64,000 nt of DNA from Oleispirillum sp965228165. GTDB lineage: Bacteria > Pseudomonadota > Alphaproteobacteria > Rhodospirillales > Rhodospirillaceae. The position numbers and the translations under genes were made by a program. Each line of letters starts with the position of its first letter. The stretch's first letter is position 1. Below the pieces are notes generated by a model. That model saw only the letters and a list, made by a program, of their open reading frames with translations, was not told where the DNA came from and ran no database searches. Shown one piece after another: positions 24,394-33,674 of this stretch. The stretch is from the NCBI GenBank assembly GCA_965228165.1, contig CBDDHB010000003.1:1178001-1242000 (forward strand), given 5' to 3'.

Positions 24394-24579
24394 ATGTCGA
24401 AATTCCTGATGCCCGGATCGTGGAGCGTGATGGCGCTGATCGATTATCTGGAACAGCTGGAAAGCCGTCATCAAGGCCGCCGCCTGCTGGCGGAACTGGA
24501 CGAAACCCAGTTGCGCGACATCGGCCTGACCCGCGCCGACGCCGAGCAGGAAACCGATAAGCTGCCCTGGGTCGCCTGA
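24394..24579 (+). CDS. DUF1127 small protein
   Basis: A 61-residue protein with the DUF1127 pattern: an N-terminal amphipathic helix (WSVMALIDYLEQLESRHQGRRLLAELDETQLRDIGLT) and the terminal ADAEQETDKLPWVA. A near-perfect ribosome-binding site (AAGGAGG) lies 7 bases before the ATG, predicting strong translation. In other alphaproteobacteria DUF1127 proteins affect sRNA turnover (CcaF1 of Rhodobacter) or phosphate and carbon metabolism. Its divergent GcvA-like neighbour is the likely regulator. An intrinsic terminator follows about 100 bp later. Confidence 0.88.
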   Translation: MSKFLMPGSWSVMALIDYLEQLESRHQGRRLLAELDETQLRDIGLTRADAEQETDKLPWVA

Positions 24580-24679
24580 TCCGGTTCGTACGCGTCCCCT
24601 GGGGGGGCGGACCCCTTCCCACGGTCCAACTCCGCCCCCCCTGTTCCCCGCCCACGACCCTGCGGCGAAGGGAACAACC

Positions 24680-24718
24680 AAGGCCGTCGCTTCCCCTAAA
24701 GCGGCGGCCTTTCGTTTG
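24680..24718 (+). terminator. Intrinsic terminator after the DUF1127 gene
   Basis: A 13-bp stem, AAGGCCGTCGCTT with AAGCGGCGGCCTT (one G-T pair), and a short loop are followed by TTCGTTT. It is oriented to stop plus-strand transcription. Confidence 0.7.
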
Positions 24719-24731
24719 CTTATCCGCGCCG

Positions 24732-24760
24732 AAACGAAACGGCCGCCTTGCGGCGGCCGT
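24732..24760 (-). terminator. Intrinsic terminator after the chemoreceptor gene
   Basis: A 9-bp stem (ACGGCCGCC paired with GGCGGCCGT) has a four-base loop; read on the minus strand it is followed by TTTCGTTTC. It lies just beyond the chemoreceptor stop. Confidence 0.7.
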
Positions 24761-24784
24761 CGGTTCGCGATGGGGGACTTCGGC

Positions 24785-26488
24785 TCAGACGTGATCGGTC
24801 GAGGACCGCACGATCTCCACCAGAAGGGATTCCATTTCCTCCAGGTTGCCGGTCAGGCTGCCGGCGGTGCCGCGCACCAGATCGGCCAGATCGGTGGTCC
24901 GCGCCGCCTCGGAGGAGACCTGGGTCATGCGGGAGGAAACGTCGCGCGCGGTGTCGGCGGTTTGCTGCACGTTGCGGGCGATTTCCTGGGTCGCGGCGGT
25001 CTGCTGCTCGATCGCCGAGGCGATCGAGGCGGCGATCGCCCCCATGCCGTTGATGGTTTCCGCCACCTTCTCGATGGCGTCCCCGGCTTCCCTGGAGACT
25101 CCCTGGATGGCGTTGACCTGGCTGGCGATTTCCTCGGTCGAACGGGCGGTCTGGGTGGCGAGGTTCTTCACCTCGTTGGCGACCACCGCGAAGCCCTTGC
25201 CCGCGTCGCCGGCGCGCGCCGCCTCGATGGTGGCGTTCAGGGCCAACAGGTTGGTCTGCGCCGCGATGCCGTTGATCAATTCGACCACGGTGCCGATCTG
25301 CTCGGCGGAGGCGGCGAGGCCCTGCACCACGTCGCGGGTCTTGCCCGCCATCTGGATCGCTTCGTGCGCGACTTCCGAGGACTTCTGCACCTGACGGCCG
25401 ATCTCGTCGATGGAGTTGGACAACTCCTCGGCGGTGGCCACCGTCTGCGCGTTGGCCAGCGCCTGTTCGGCGGCGGCGTTGGCCGCCTCCTCGGTCATCC
25501 GCGCGGCGGAGGCGCTCATGTCCACCGCGGCGTTTTCCATTTCGGCGGCGCGGGCGGAAACCGTGCCCACCGCCTTGTGCGCCTCGTCCTCGATGCGGGT
25601 CGCCATGTCCTGAAGGGCCTGACGCTTCTGTTCGCGCGCCACTTCCTCGGCCTTGACCTGCTCGGCGCGCATCCGTTCGACCTCGACCGCGTTGTCGCGG
25701 AAGGTGACGAGCGCGTTGGTGAGAGCCCCGATCTCGTTCTTGGCGCTGGTCGCCTCGACCTCGATGTGGGTGTCGCCGCTCGCCAGGCGCGCCATGCTCG
25801 CGGTCAGCTTGGCCAGAGGTCCGGCGATGCTGCGGTTGATCCGATAGGCGGTGCCGCCGACGATCAGCAGCAGGACGCCGATCCACATCGCCATCTGCTT
25901 CAGGTTGTCGGCGAAGACCGCATCGACGTCGTTGACGTAGATGCCGGTGGCGATCGCCATCTTCCAGGGGTCGAAGGATCCGACGTAGGTGACCTTCGGC
26001 GAATCCTCGCGGGTGCTGCCCGGCGCGCGCCCGGTATAGTGGACGAATCCGCCGCCCGCCTTGCCCGCGTCGGCGAAGGCCTTGTACAGGGGCACGCCGC
26101 TGTTGTCGGTGAACAGGCTGCCGTCCGCCTTCTTCGCCTGGAGCATGCTGGTGCCGATCTGCTTCGGACGGAAGGGGTGCATCAACAGGATGCCGTCGTC
26201 GTCGTTGACCCAGAAATAGTTCGTCCCCTCGTAGCGGAGGATCGACATGTCGGCGAGGGCCTTGGCCTTGGCCTCGGCGTCGGTCATCTGCCCCTTCTGG
26301 GCCAAGCCGTGGTAGTGCTTGGCGATGCTGACCGCCGCTTCGACCAGTTGCTGGGTCTTGAGATAGCGGTCTTCCAGAAGGTTGTGCTTGAGGTTGTTCA
26401 GGCCGATCGCGCCGACCAGCACCATGCCGATCAGGGCGAGAACCACCATCAGAAGCATGCGGGTCGTGATCTTCAGACTTGCGAGCAT
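24785..26488 (-). CDS. Methyl-accepting chemotaxis protein with a single-Cache sensor
   Basis: A 567-residue receptor. An N-terminal helix (MLLMVVLALIGMVLVGAIGL) is followed by a periplasmic Cache domain with the sCache-type motif EGTNYFWVNDDDGILLMHPFRPKQIG and WKMAIATGIYVNDVD. A second helix (MAMWIGVLLLIVGGTAYRI) leads to a HAMP domain and a signalling domain whose hairpin tip contains INGIAAQTNLLALNATIEAARAGD. It would sense a small ligand, often an organic acid for this Cache type, and signal to CheA. No C-terminal CheR-docking pentapeptide is seen. Monocistronic, with its own terminator and about 320 bp upstream of it. Confidence 0.93.
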   Translation of the reverse strand: MLASLKITTRMLLMVVLALIGMVLVGAIGLNNLKHNLLEDRYLKTQQLVEAAVSIAKHYHGLAQKGQMTDAEAKAKALADMSILRYEGTNYFWVNDDDGILLMHPFRPKQIGTSMLQAKKADGSLFTDNSGVPLYKAFADAGKAGGGFVHYTGRAPGSTREDSPKVTYVGSFDPWKMAIATGIYVNDVDAVFADNLKQMAMWIGVLLLIVGGTAYRINRSIAGPLAKLTASMARLASGDTHIEVEATSAKNEIGALTNALVTFRDNAVEVERMRAEQVKAEEVAREQKRQALQDMATRIEDEAHKAVGTVSARAAEMENAAVDMSASAARMTEEAANAAAEQALANAQTVATAEELSNSIDEIGRQVQKSSEVAHEAIQMAGKTRDVVQGLAASAEQIGTVVELINGIAAQTNLLALNATIEAARAGDAGKGFAVVANEVKNLATQTARSTEEIASQVNAIQGVSREAGDAIEKVAETINGMGAIAASIASAIEQQTAATQEIARNVQQTADTARDVSSRMTQVSSEAARTTDLADLVRGTAGSLTGNLEEMESLLVEIVRSSTDHV

Positions 26489-26809
26489 CGTGTCTCTCCC
26501 TGCAGGAGCGGGCGCGGAACGTCAACGATCGTCGCGACGGCGAACCGAAACCTGACCTTTCGCTTCCCGCACAGTTCCTGCCCAGCACCGCTTCGCCGGG
26601 GGATCGGCGGCGGGACGCGTTACGGATTTCTTGTTGGGGCCCCGGCGAAGGTTTCCGCGAAGACCATTTTGAACATATTACAAAAAAGTAACATGGCCGG
26701 GCAATCCCCTTGGTTCCGGGGAGATAACAAATTCATATTCGGGGGACGCGGCGCATGAAGCGCGAAACGATCGGAATGTATTTCTCGCGTTACGGGCTTC
26801 TTGGCCGCT
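26489..26809. other. Gene-free stretch upstream of the chemoreceptor
   Basis: I see no credible gene here. The middle part (about 26660-26750) is AT-rich for this genome and, on the minus strand, holds TTGCCC and TAATAT about 18 bases apart across the palindrome GTTAC-N6-GTAAT. This is a possible but unproven chemoreceptor promoter or operator. Confidence 0.4.
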
Positions 26810-28282
26810 TTATTCGCGCGTTTCCGAAAGCTTGCGCACGGTGTTGCTGGTCGAAAACCCCGGCTCCAGGTCGGCCAGGATGACTCGACCGCCCGCCGCT
26901 TCGACGACGTCGGCGCCGACCACGGTCTTGCCCGCATAGTCCGCGCCCTTGACCAGGACGTCGGGGAGCAGGGCGCGGATCAGGTCGAAGGGGGTGTCCT
27001 CGTCGAAGATCACCACCCCATCGACGTCCTGCATCGCCGCCAGAACCGTGGCGCGCGCCACCTGTTCCTGCACCGGACGGGTCTCGCCCTTCAGCCGCCG
27101 CACCGAGGCGTCGCTGTTCAGGCCCACCACCAGCCGGTCGCAGGCGGCGCGCGCCTGGCGCAGCAGCGACACGTGTCCGGGGTGGAGCAGGTCGAAGCAG
27201 CCGTTGGTGAACCCCACGGTCAGCCCCTGCTCCCGCCAGTCCCGCGTCCGCGCCGCCGCGACGGCGCGATCCATCACCTTGCCGTTGCTGTGCCCGCCGG
27301 TGAGGGCATGCGCCGCAGCGCGGATCTCCGCCGCCGTGGCGGTGGCGGTGCCGATCTTGCCGACGACGATGCCGCCCGCGAGGTTGGCGAGTCTCGCCGC
27401 GTCGATCAGGCCGCCGCCCGCCGCCAGCGCCGCGGCCAGGGTGGCGACCACGGTGTCGCCCGCGCCCGAGACGTCGAACACCTCGCGTGCCTCTGCGGCG
27501 ATGTGGGTGACCGCGCCCCCTTCCTCGACCAGAGTCATTCCGTCCTGGGAACGAGTGACCAGAAGGTTGCGGATGCCGCAGTCTTGCATCAAGTGCTTCG
27601 CCGCCGCGACGATGTCGGCGTCGCCGTTGACGGCGCGGCCCACCGCCTCGGCCAGTTCGGCGCGGTTGGGGGTGGCGAGGAAGGCGCCGCGATAGCGGCG
27701 GTAATCCCGCCCCTTGGGATCGACGATCGCGGGGATGCCGCGCGCCTCGGCCAGGGCCAGAACCTCGGCGAGAACGCGGGGGGCCAGAAGGCCCTTGCCG
27801 TAATCCGACAGGGCCAGGGCGCCGCAGTCCGGAATCGTCGACGCCACGGTATCGAGAATCGCCGCCTGGGTCGCCGGGTCGAGTTCGTCGATTTCCTCGC
27901 GGTCGACCCGAAGAAGTTGTTGCGCTCCGGCAACGAAGCGGGATTTCTCGGTGGTGCGCCGCCCGGGCAGGGGGTGCAGGCAGGGCTCGACATGGGCCTC
28001 GGCGGCAAGCAGGGCGGCAATCTCGTGCCCGGCGGCGTCGTCGCCGACGCAGGCGACGAACACCGAGGCGGAGGACAGCGCGCTTAAATTCCGGGCGACG
28101 TTGCCCGCGCCGCCCAGCATCAGGTTGTCGCGCACCACCCGGAACACCGGAACCGGCGCCTCGGGCGAGATTCGCGAGACCTCGCCATAGATGAAATGGT
28201 CCAGCATCACGTCGCCCAGGCACATCACCCGCGCCCCGGACAGACCATCGAAAATCCGCGCAAAACCGTCCGACAAGGTCAT
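26810..28282 (-). CDS. hldE: Bifunctional heptose 7-phosphate kinase / heptose 1-phosphate adenylyltransferase
   Basis: The two domains are complete and in the usual order. Residues about 1-325 form a PfkB-type kinase (CLGDVMLDHFIYGEVSRISPEAPVPVF, NLMLGGAGNVARNL, VFDVSGAGDTVVATLAAAL). Residues about 345-490 form a nucleotidyltransferase (VGFTNGCFDLLHPGHVSLLRQA with the HxGH motif, LNSDASVRRLKG, DVLVKGADYAGKTVVGADVV). HldE makes ADP-heptose for LPS inner core, so the cell has heptose-containing LPS. The ATG at 28282 is preferred to a GTG 12 bases upstream. Length 490 residues is normal. Confidence 0.95.
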   Translation of the reverse strand: MTLSDGFARIFDGLSGARVMCLGDVMLDHFIYGEVSRISPEAPVPVFRVVRDNLMLGGAGNVARNLSALSSASVFVACVGDDAAGHEIAALLAAEAHVEPCLHPLPGRRTTEKSRFVAGAQQLLRVDREEIDELDPATQAAILDTVASTIPDCGALALSDYGKGLLAPRVLAEVLALAEARGIPAIVDPKGRDYRRYRGAFLATPNRAELAEAVGRAVNGDADIVAAAKHLMQDCGIRNLLVTRSQDGMTLVEEGGAVTHIAAEAREVFDVSGAGDTVVATLAAALAAGGGLIDAARLANLAGGIVVGKIGTATATAAEIRAAAHALTGGHSNGKVMDRAVAAARTRDWREQGLTVGFTNGCFDLLHPGHVSLLRQARAACDRLVVGLNSDASVRRLKGETRPVQEQVARATVLAAMQDVDGVVIFDEDTPFDLIRALLPDVLVKGADYAGKTVVGADVVEAAGGRVILADLEPGFSTSNTVRKLSETRE

Positions 28283-28491
28283 CCCCGCACCCACCCGCGA
28301 CCGAAAGGCATTTCAGCAAATCCTGGCGTTCGCCGGACCGCGAGGCTACCTTATGCGGCGCGCGGGGCAAACGCAACGTCCGGCTGGGAAGGGGAGGCTT
28401 CCGCAAACCCGTTCGCCCCTGTTACACTCCCATCACCGGCGGCGCGGCGCGCCCGGCCTTGATCTTTGCGGCAAAGGACCGTCCCCAGGCG

Positions 28492-29709
28492 ATGCAATCC
28501 GAATTCGTCACTCCGGAGAGTCTGCTTCTCGATACCGCCGAACGCCTGGGGCGGGTGCGCGCCGGGCGCATCGCCCTGCGTATCCATTTGTCGCGCCTGT
28601 CCCAGACCTACGGCGATCCCGCCTATGCGCGCATCGCGGCGCGGATGTTCGACGGACTGGTCGCCGGATACCGTTGTCAGGTCTTCGTCTTGAGCAATCG
28701 CGACATCGTCGCCACCGGCAAGGAGATGCCCTTCGGCGACGTCGATGCGGTGGTCTATAAGCTGCGCACCCTGTTCGACGCCGATCCCCTGGTGCATCAC
28801 GATCCTTACGGTCCCGAGGATGGATTCTGCACCTGGTACGATCTGGAGACCGACCACGACGCCTTTCTGGCCGCTTCCCGCGACGACGCTTCGGGCGCGA
28901 ATCAGGCCGAGCGCAAGCCGCGCGGTCCCCGCGCCGCCACCCATCCGGCGACGCCGCTGGACGTGGAGCGCATCCTGGGCGGACTGACCGAAACGGCGGT
29001 CTGGCCTTTCATCACCGCCCAGGCGGCGGCGCACATCACGCCGATCGGCGGATCGTCCTTCGCCTTTCAGGAAATTTTCGTTTCGGTATCGGATTTGATC
29101 GCGCGGCTGGCGCCGGGCAGCGATTTGTTCGCCGACCGCTGGCTGTTCCAGCACTTTTGCGCGGCGCTCGATTCCCGTCTGCTCGCGGGGATTCGCAGCC
29201 TGACCCTTTACGGTCGCGAGCTGCCCGCCAACCTCAACCTCAATGTCTCCACCGTGCTCGGCCATGGGTTCGCCGATTTCGCGCGGCGGTTCCCGCAGGC
29301 GGCCTTCTGCGTCGAATTTCAGACCATCGACGCCTTCGCCAATCTCAATGCCTTCGTCAAGGCCTGCGATTTTCTGCATCGGGGCGGGCATCGCGCCCTG
29401 ATCGACGGCCTGACCCCCTTGAGCCTGTGGATGCTCGCCGAGGCCGATCTGCCGGTCGATGCCTACAAGCTGGTGTGGAGTCCGGATATCGGCGCCGGGC
29501 ATCACGGCGCGTCCGACCGCGATCCCACCACCGCGATCCGGGTTCTCGGCCCGGAAAAGGTGATCCTGGCGCGGTGCGATTCCTATGCCGCGATCGAGTG
29601 GGGCCTGCGCCAGGGAATCCGCACTTTTCAGGGTCATTTCGTTGACGCAACATTGATCGGGCGGATGCAGGGGAACGGCGGAAGCGAAAACGGCGGAGGA
29701 CGAACATGA
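28492..29709 (+). CDS. Degenerate EAL-domain-like protein, first of a tandem pair
   Basis: A 405-residue protein with an N-terminal helical domain (to about residue 150) and a C-terminal part that follows the order of an EAL domain. Equivalents of conserved blocks can be seen: QEIFVSVSDL (EAL position), NLNLNVSTVLGHGFADF (NLS block), VEFQTIDAF (the E of the third block), KLVW (lysine block) and the end AIEWGLRQGIRTFQGHF (QG block). The catalytic DDFG is replaced by IDGLTP and the late EGVE glutamates are missing, so c-di-GMP hydrolysis is unlikely; a binding or scaffold role is possible. About 25-30% similar by eye to the next gene, with which it overlaps by ATGA. The ATG is chosen over an upstream TTG. 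Confidence 0.65.
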   Translation: MQSEFVTPESLLLDTAERLGRVRAGRIALRIHLSRLSQTYGDPAYARIAARMFDGLVAGYRCQVFVLSNRDIVATGKEMPFGDVDAVVYKLRTLFDADPLVHHDPYGPEDGFCTWYDLETDHDAFLAASRDDASGANQAERKPRGPRAATHPATPLDVERILGGLTETAVWPFITAQAAAHITPIGGSSFAFQEIFVSVSDLIARLAPGSDLFADRWLFQHFCAALDSRLLAGIRSLTLYGRELPANLNLNVSTVLGHGFADFARRFPQAAFCVEFQTIDAFANLNAFVKACDFLHRGGHRALIDGLTPLSLWMLAEADLPVDAYKLVWSPDIGAGHHGASDRDPTTAIRVLGPEKVILARCDSYAAIEWGLRQGIRTFQGHFVDATLIGRMQGNGGSENGGGRT

Positions 29710-31073
29710 TCAATTTGCCGGGCTTCTTCGGCGGCGACGCGCCGCAGGCCGCGAGCAAGGAGAAGGAAAAGGAAAGGGGCAAGGACGAGGCCGAAAAGAC
29801 CGAAGCCGCGACCGGCGAACGTAAGCTGATGACGCAGCTACAGGAAGGTTTGTTGCTCGACTATGCCGAGCGGCTGGAAAAGTTCCGCAAGCAGCGACAG
29901 GCGCTGCATCTGCACCTGTCGCGGCTGTTGCCGCAGAACCAGCGCGAGCCCTCCCTGCGCGCCGCCGCCGCCGCCTTCGACCCGCTGGTTCTGGACAATC
30001 GGGCGCAGGTCTTCACCCTGTTCAAGGGCGACGTCATCGTGGTTTTCGCGACCAAGAACCGCGACGAGGTGGAAGCGGCGCTGGTGCGGGTGCGCTTTCT
30101 GTTCGCCGACGATCCCCTGCTCGACGAGGAAGGGACGGGCCACGACGCCTTCGCCACCTGGTACGTGTTGGCCAACGACTATCCGGCGTTCATGCGTCTG
30201 GCGCAGCAGGTCTATGCCGAGCAGGAAGACCGCCGCCGCGCCGACATCGAGCGCGAGCGCGTCCCCGATCCCCGCGCCCAGAAGCGCGCCGCGCCGGACC
30301 GGCGGCTGGCCCCCCTGACCCCCGGCGTGCTCGGCAAGCTCGAGGATGCGCTCAGCCGGACCGACCTGTCCAACCTGATCCGCCACCAGTCGATCAGCGC
30401 CATCGTCGGGCGGTCGTATCCGCAGCACATGTTCAGCGAGGTCTTCGTTTCGATCCCCGACCTGCGCGACATCTTCGTGCCGGACGTGGACATTACCTCG
30501 GACACCTGGCTGTTCCAGCACCTGACCGAAACCCTGGACCGTCGCGTCCTCGCCCTGGTGGTGGCCGGTCACGACCGCAGCCTGTCCGGCGGCTTCAGCG
30601 TTAATTTGAACGTCCGCACCATCCTGAGCGAGGATTTCCTCAACTTCGACGACGGCATCGCGGGGGGGCTGCGCGGCACCATCGTTCTGGAAATCCAGCT
30701 GTTCGACATTCTGGCGAACGTCGGCGCCTTCCTGTTCGCCCGCGACTTCGCCCGCGAGCGCGGCTATCGCATCTGCGTCGATGGGGTGACCGCCGAGACC
30801 CTGCCCCTGGTCGATCGCGGCAAGATCGGCGCCGATCTGGTCAAACTGATGTGGGCCGACGATCTGGCCGAGGCGCGCGACAACGAGGATCACCCGATTT
30901 CCGCCGCGCTTGCCCGCTGCGGGCGCAAGCGGGTGGTGCTGGCGCGCATTGACACCCAGGAACAAATCGCCATCGGCCAGGACCTGGGGCTTTCGATGTT
31001 CCAGGGGCGCGGCGTCGAACGCCTGATTCAGGCGCATGGGGCGAAGCGTCCGGCCTCGACCAAGCTGCCGTGA
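29706..31073 (+). CDS. Degenerate EAL-domain-like protein, second of a tandem pair
   Basis: A 455-residue paralogue of the preceding gene. A charged, low-complexity N-terminus (KEKEKERGKDEAEKTEAATGE) precedes the same two-part layout. Shared blocks are LLLDYAERLEKFRKQRQALHLHLSRL, FSEVFVSIPDLRDIF, TWLFQHLTETLDRRVLALV, FSVNLNVRTILSEDFLNFDD and QEQIAIGQDLGLSMFQGRG. Again the DDFG and EGVE metal ligands of active EAL enzymes are absent. The ATGA overlap shows co-translation with the first copy, so the two products may form a hetero-complex. No signal peptide or membrane helix is seen; both should be cytoplasmic. Function unknown. Confidence 0.65.
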   Translation: MINLPGFFGGDAPQAASKEKEKERGKDEAEKTEAATGERKLMTQLQEGLLLDYAERLEKFRKQRQALHLHLSRLLPQNQREPSLRAAAAAFDPLVLDNRAQVFTLFKGDVIVVFATKNRDEVEAALVRVRFLFADDPLLDEEGTGHDAFATWYVLANDYPAFMRLAQQVYAEQEDRRRADIERERVPDPRAQKRAAPDRRLAPLTPGVLGKLEDALSRTDLSNLIRHQSISAIVGRSYPQHMFSEVFVSIPDLRDIFVPDVDITSDTWLFQHLTETLDRRVLALVVAGHDRSLSGGFSVNLNVRTILSEDFLNFDDGIAGGLRGTIVLEIQLFDILANVGAFLFARDFARERGYRICVDGVTAETLPLVDRGKIGADLVKLMWADDLAEARDNEDHPISAALARCGRKRVVLARIDTQEQIAIGQDLGLSMFQGRGVERLIQAHGAKRPASTKLP

Positions 31074-31162
31074 TCCTCTCCGTCGGGAAAAGGGAGCGGC
31101 AGAACCAGAAGGTCTATGCCCCTGCCCCATGGAATTTCTGTTCATCGACAGAGAGGGGCGAT

Positions 31163-31184
31163 GCGGGGGGATTTCTCCCCCCGC
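31163..31184. terminator. Hairpin between convergent genes
   Basis: GCGGGGGGA and TCCCCCCGC form a 9-bp stem with loop TTTC between the ends of the EAL pair and acuI. There is no clear T-run on either side, so the terminator role is tentative. Confidence 0.4.
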
Positions 31185-31190
31185 TCGGGC

Positions 31191-32186
31191 CTATCGGTTG
31201 ACGTCGATGACGACGCGGCCGCGAACCTTGCCGGTGAGAATCCGCTTCGCCAGTTCGGGGACTTCGGAAAGGCCGTGGTCGTGGGCCATCGCCTCCAGCT
31301 TGGGCAAGGGCAGGTCGCGGGCGACGCGCCCCCACGCCTTGATCCGCGCCTCCTTCGGCTGCATCACCGAATCGATGCCGACGAGTTTGACGCCGCGCAG
31401 CAGGAAGGGAATCACCGTGGTCTCCAGCTTCGGCGAGGACGCCAGACCGCAGGCCGCGACCACGCCGCCGTATTTCATCTGTGCCAGGGCGCGGGCGAGC
31501 GGCACGCCGCCGACCGTATCGATCACCCCTGCCCAGGTCTCGCTTTCCAGGGGCTTGCCCAGAACCTCCGCCATCTCCGATCGGTCGATGACGCGGCGCG
31601 CCCCCAGGGATTCCAGGTAGGGGTGTTCCTCGGCCTTGCCGGTCAGCGCCGCGACTTCGTAGCCGAGGCTGGCGAGAATCGCCACCGCCACCGAGCCGAT
31701 GCCGCCGGTGGCCCCGGTGACCAGGACCGGGCCTTTGGCGGGGGTGACGCCGCCGTCTTCTAGCGCCATCACGCAGAGCATCGCGGTCAGCCCGGCGGTG
31801 CCCACCGCCATCGCCTGACGCGGCGACAGTTGCGGCGGCATCGGCACCAGCCAGTCGGCGGAGACCCGCGCCATCTGGGCGTATCCGCCCCAGTGCAGTT
31901 CGCCCACCCGCCAACCGGTGAGAATCACCGCGTCGCCGGGGTAATAGAGCGGCGAGGACGAGGAAACCACCGATCCCGCGAAGTCCACCCCCGGCACGTG
32001 CGGATAGGTCTTGACCAGATTGCCCAGGCCCTGCGCCACCAGGCCGTCTTTGTAGTTGAGGGTGGAGGCGGCGACCCTCACCAGAACCTCGCCCGGCGGC
32101 AGATCGGCGACGGAGAGGGTCTTCACCGAACCGGAAACCCCCTCGGCGGTCTTGTCGACGACGAAGGCCTTGAACGAATCGGACAT
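31191..32186 (-). CDS. acuI: Acrylyl-CoA reductase AcuI / YhdH-type quinone oxidoreductase
   Basis: A 331-residue zinc-independent medium-chain reductase. Markers are ASTLNYKDGLVAQGLGNLVKTYPHVPGVDFAG at the N-terminus, GTAGLTAMLCVMALED, the NADPH-binding VLVTGATGGIGSVAVAILASLGYEV and VKLVGIDSVMQP near the end. The AcuI/YhdH group reduces acrylyl-CoA to propionyl-CoA with NADPH, detoxifying acrylate and serving DMSP or 3-hydroxypropionate use. The ATG at 32186 gives the family start, MSDSFKAFVVDK. Convergent with the EAL pair; apparently a single gene. Confidence 0.88.
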   Translation of the reverse strand: MSDSFKAFVVDKTAEGVSGSVKTLSVADLPPGEVLVRVAASTLNYKDGLVAQGLGNLVKTYPHVPGVDFAGSVVSSSSPLYYPGDAVILTGWRVGELHWGGYAQMARVSADWLVPMPPQLSPRQAMAVGTAGLTAMLCVMALEDGGVTPAKGPVLVTGATGGIGSVAVAILASLGYEVAALTGKAEEHPYLESLGARRVIDRSEMAEVLGKPLESETWAGVIDTVGGVPLARALAQMKYGGVVAACGLASSPKLETTVIPFLLRGVKLVGIDSVMQPKEARIKAWGRVARDLPLPKLEAMAHDHGLSEVPELAKRILTGKVRGRVVIDVNR

Positions 32187-32323
32187 GATGATTTTTCCTT
32201 TGCTTCCCCGAATGGTCTCTATCTGGGATTCCCCAAGCCTCCCCGCCAGGGTAGAGTGTCGCGACATCGCGGCGTTGGCCGCCTTTTCGTCCTGATCCTG
32301 CGTCCAGCCTCAGGGATTTCCCG

Positions 32324-33674
32324 ATGATCCGCTCCGTCTCCGTCGCCGCCGCCGCTTTGTGCGCCCTTGCCGCCGCCCTTTTCCTGTTCGACAAGGGGCG
32401 GCCCCAGCCGCTGGCCGATGGCGCATCGGAAAAGGTGGAGTGCGTTTCCTACGCCCCCTATACCCGCGAGCAGACGCCCTTCGACGCCAAGCTGATGATT
32501 CCGCCAGAACAGATCGAGCGCGACTTGAAGGCGTTGTCGGCGGTGACCGCCTGCGTGCGCACCTATGCCACCGGATAGGGTCTGGACAAGCTGCCGGAAA
32601 TCGCGGCGCGTCTGGGAATGCAGGTCTACGCCGGGGCCTGGATCGGCCGCAAGGACGCCGACAACCAACTGGAAATCGCCCGCCTGATCGCCGCCGCCAA
32701 CGCCCACCCCGAGGCGATCAAGGGGCTGATCGTCGGCAACGAGGTGATCCTGCGCGGCGATCCGCCACGTCATGGCGGTGTGGGCGAAAATGAAGGACGA
32801 ATTCGCGGGCAAGCCGATCCTGATCGGCGAGGTCGGCTGGCCGTCGGAGGGTCGTCGCCGCGAAGGGGCCGAGCCCAGCCGCTTCAACCAGACCCGCTTC
32901 GTCCGCGAATTCATGACCGCCGCCGAGCGCGCGGGCGCGTCCTATAACCTGATCGAGGCGCTGGACCAGCCCTGGAAGCGCGAGTTGGAGGGCACGGTGG
33001 GCGGCGCCTGGGGCTTCTTCGACGCCGACCGGGTGCAAAAGGTGTTCATCAAGGGTCCGGTGACCGAATGGCCGGACGCCGCCGCCTGGGCCGGGACCGC
33101 CCTGGCGATCGGCCTGCTGCCGCTCGCCTTCGCCCTGATCCGGCGCGAGGCGAAATCCGCCGCCGCGGTCGTCACCCTGGCCTGCGGCGGGTTCGCCGCC
33201 GCCGCCGCGCTGGCCCTGCAAACCCGCCACATGCTGTCCGCCAGCCGGGGGATCGAGGAATGGGCGATCAACGGCGGCTGGCTGGCGCTGTCCGCCCTGA
33301 CCGCCTGGGGCCTGAGCCGCGCCGTCGCCGGACTGGAACCGGGCTTCGTCCGCCCGTCCCTGGCCGGGTTGCGGTTCGCTTCGGTGATCGGCATGGCGAT
33401 TTCCAGCCTCGGGCTGCTGTTCAACGCCCGCTATCGCGACTTTCCGGTCAGCATGTTCCTGGTCGCGGCGGTCGGCTTCGCCCTGGTCCGCCTGCCCGCC
33501 GCGCCGCGCGAACACAAGGCGGTGGCCCTGCTGCTCGCCGCCGCGTCGGTCGGGGTGCTGATCAACGAAGGTTGGCTCAATACCCACGCCTGGCTGTGGG
33601 CGGCCACCGGGTGCGTTCTGGCGGCGTCGGTCCTCAGTGGGGGCGGACGAACGACGCCCGTTCCTCGCGGGTGA
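32324..33674 (+). pseudogene. GH17 beta-1,3-glucan hydrolase/transferase with membrane tail, broken
   Basis: The start (signal anchor, then CVSYAPYTREQTPFDAKLMIPPEQIERDLKAL) and later parts match bacterial family-17 glucanosyl enzymes of the NdvC type. These have a periplasmic (beta/alpha)8 domain plus a polytopic C-terminus; here GNE (acid/base) and GEVGWPS (nucleophile) are both present. Lesions: an amber codon at 32576-32578, where relatives usually have glutamine (YATG*GLDKLPEIA), and a join near 32762. There VILRGD in one frame is followed by HVMAVWAKMKDEF in the next, with about 50-60 family residues missing, including the ADVWEFW and ILPYWED region. About eight hydrophobic segments follow to the end. 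Functional product unlikely. Confidence 0.75.
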
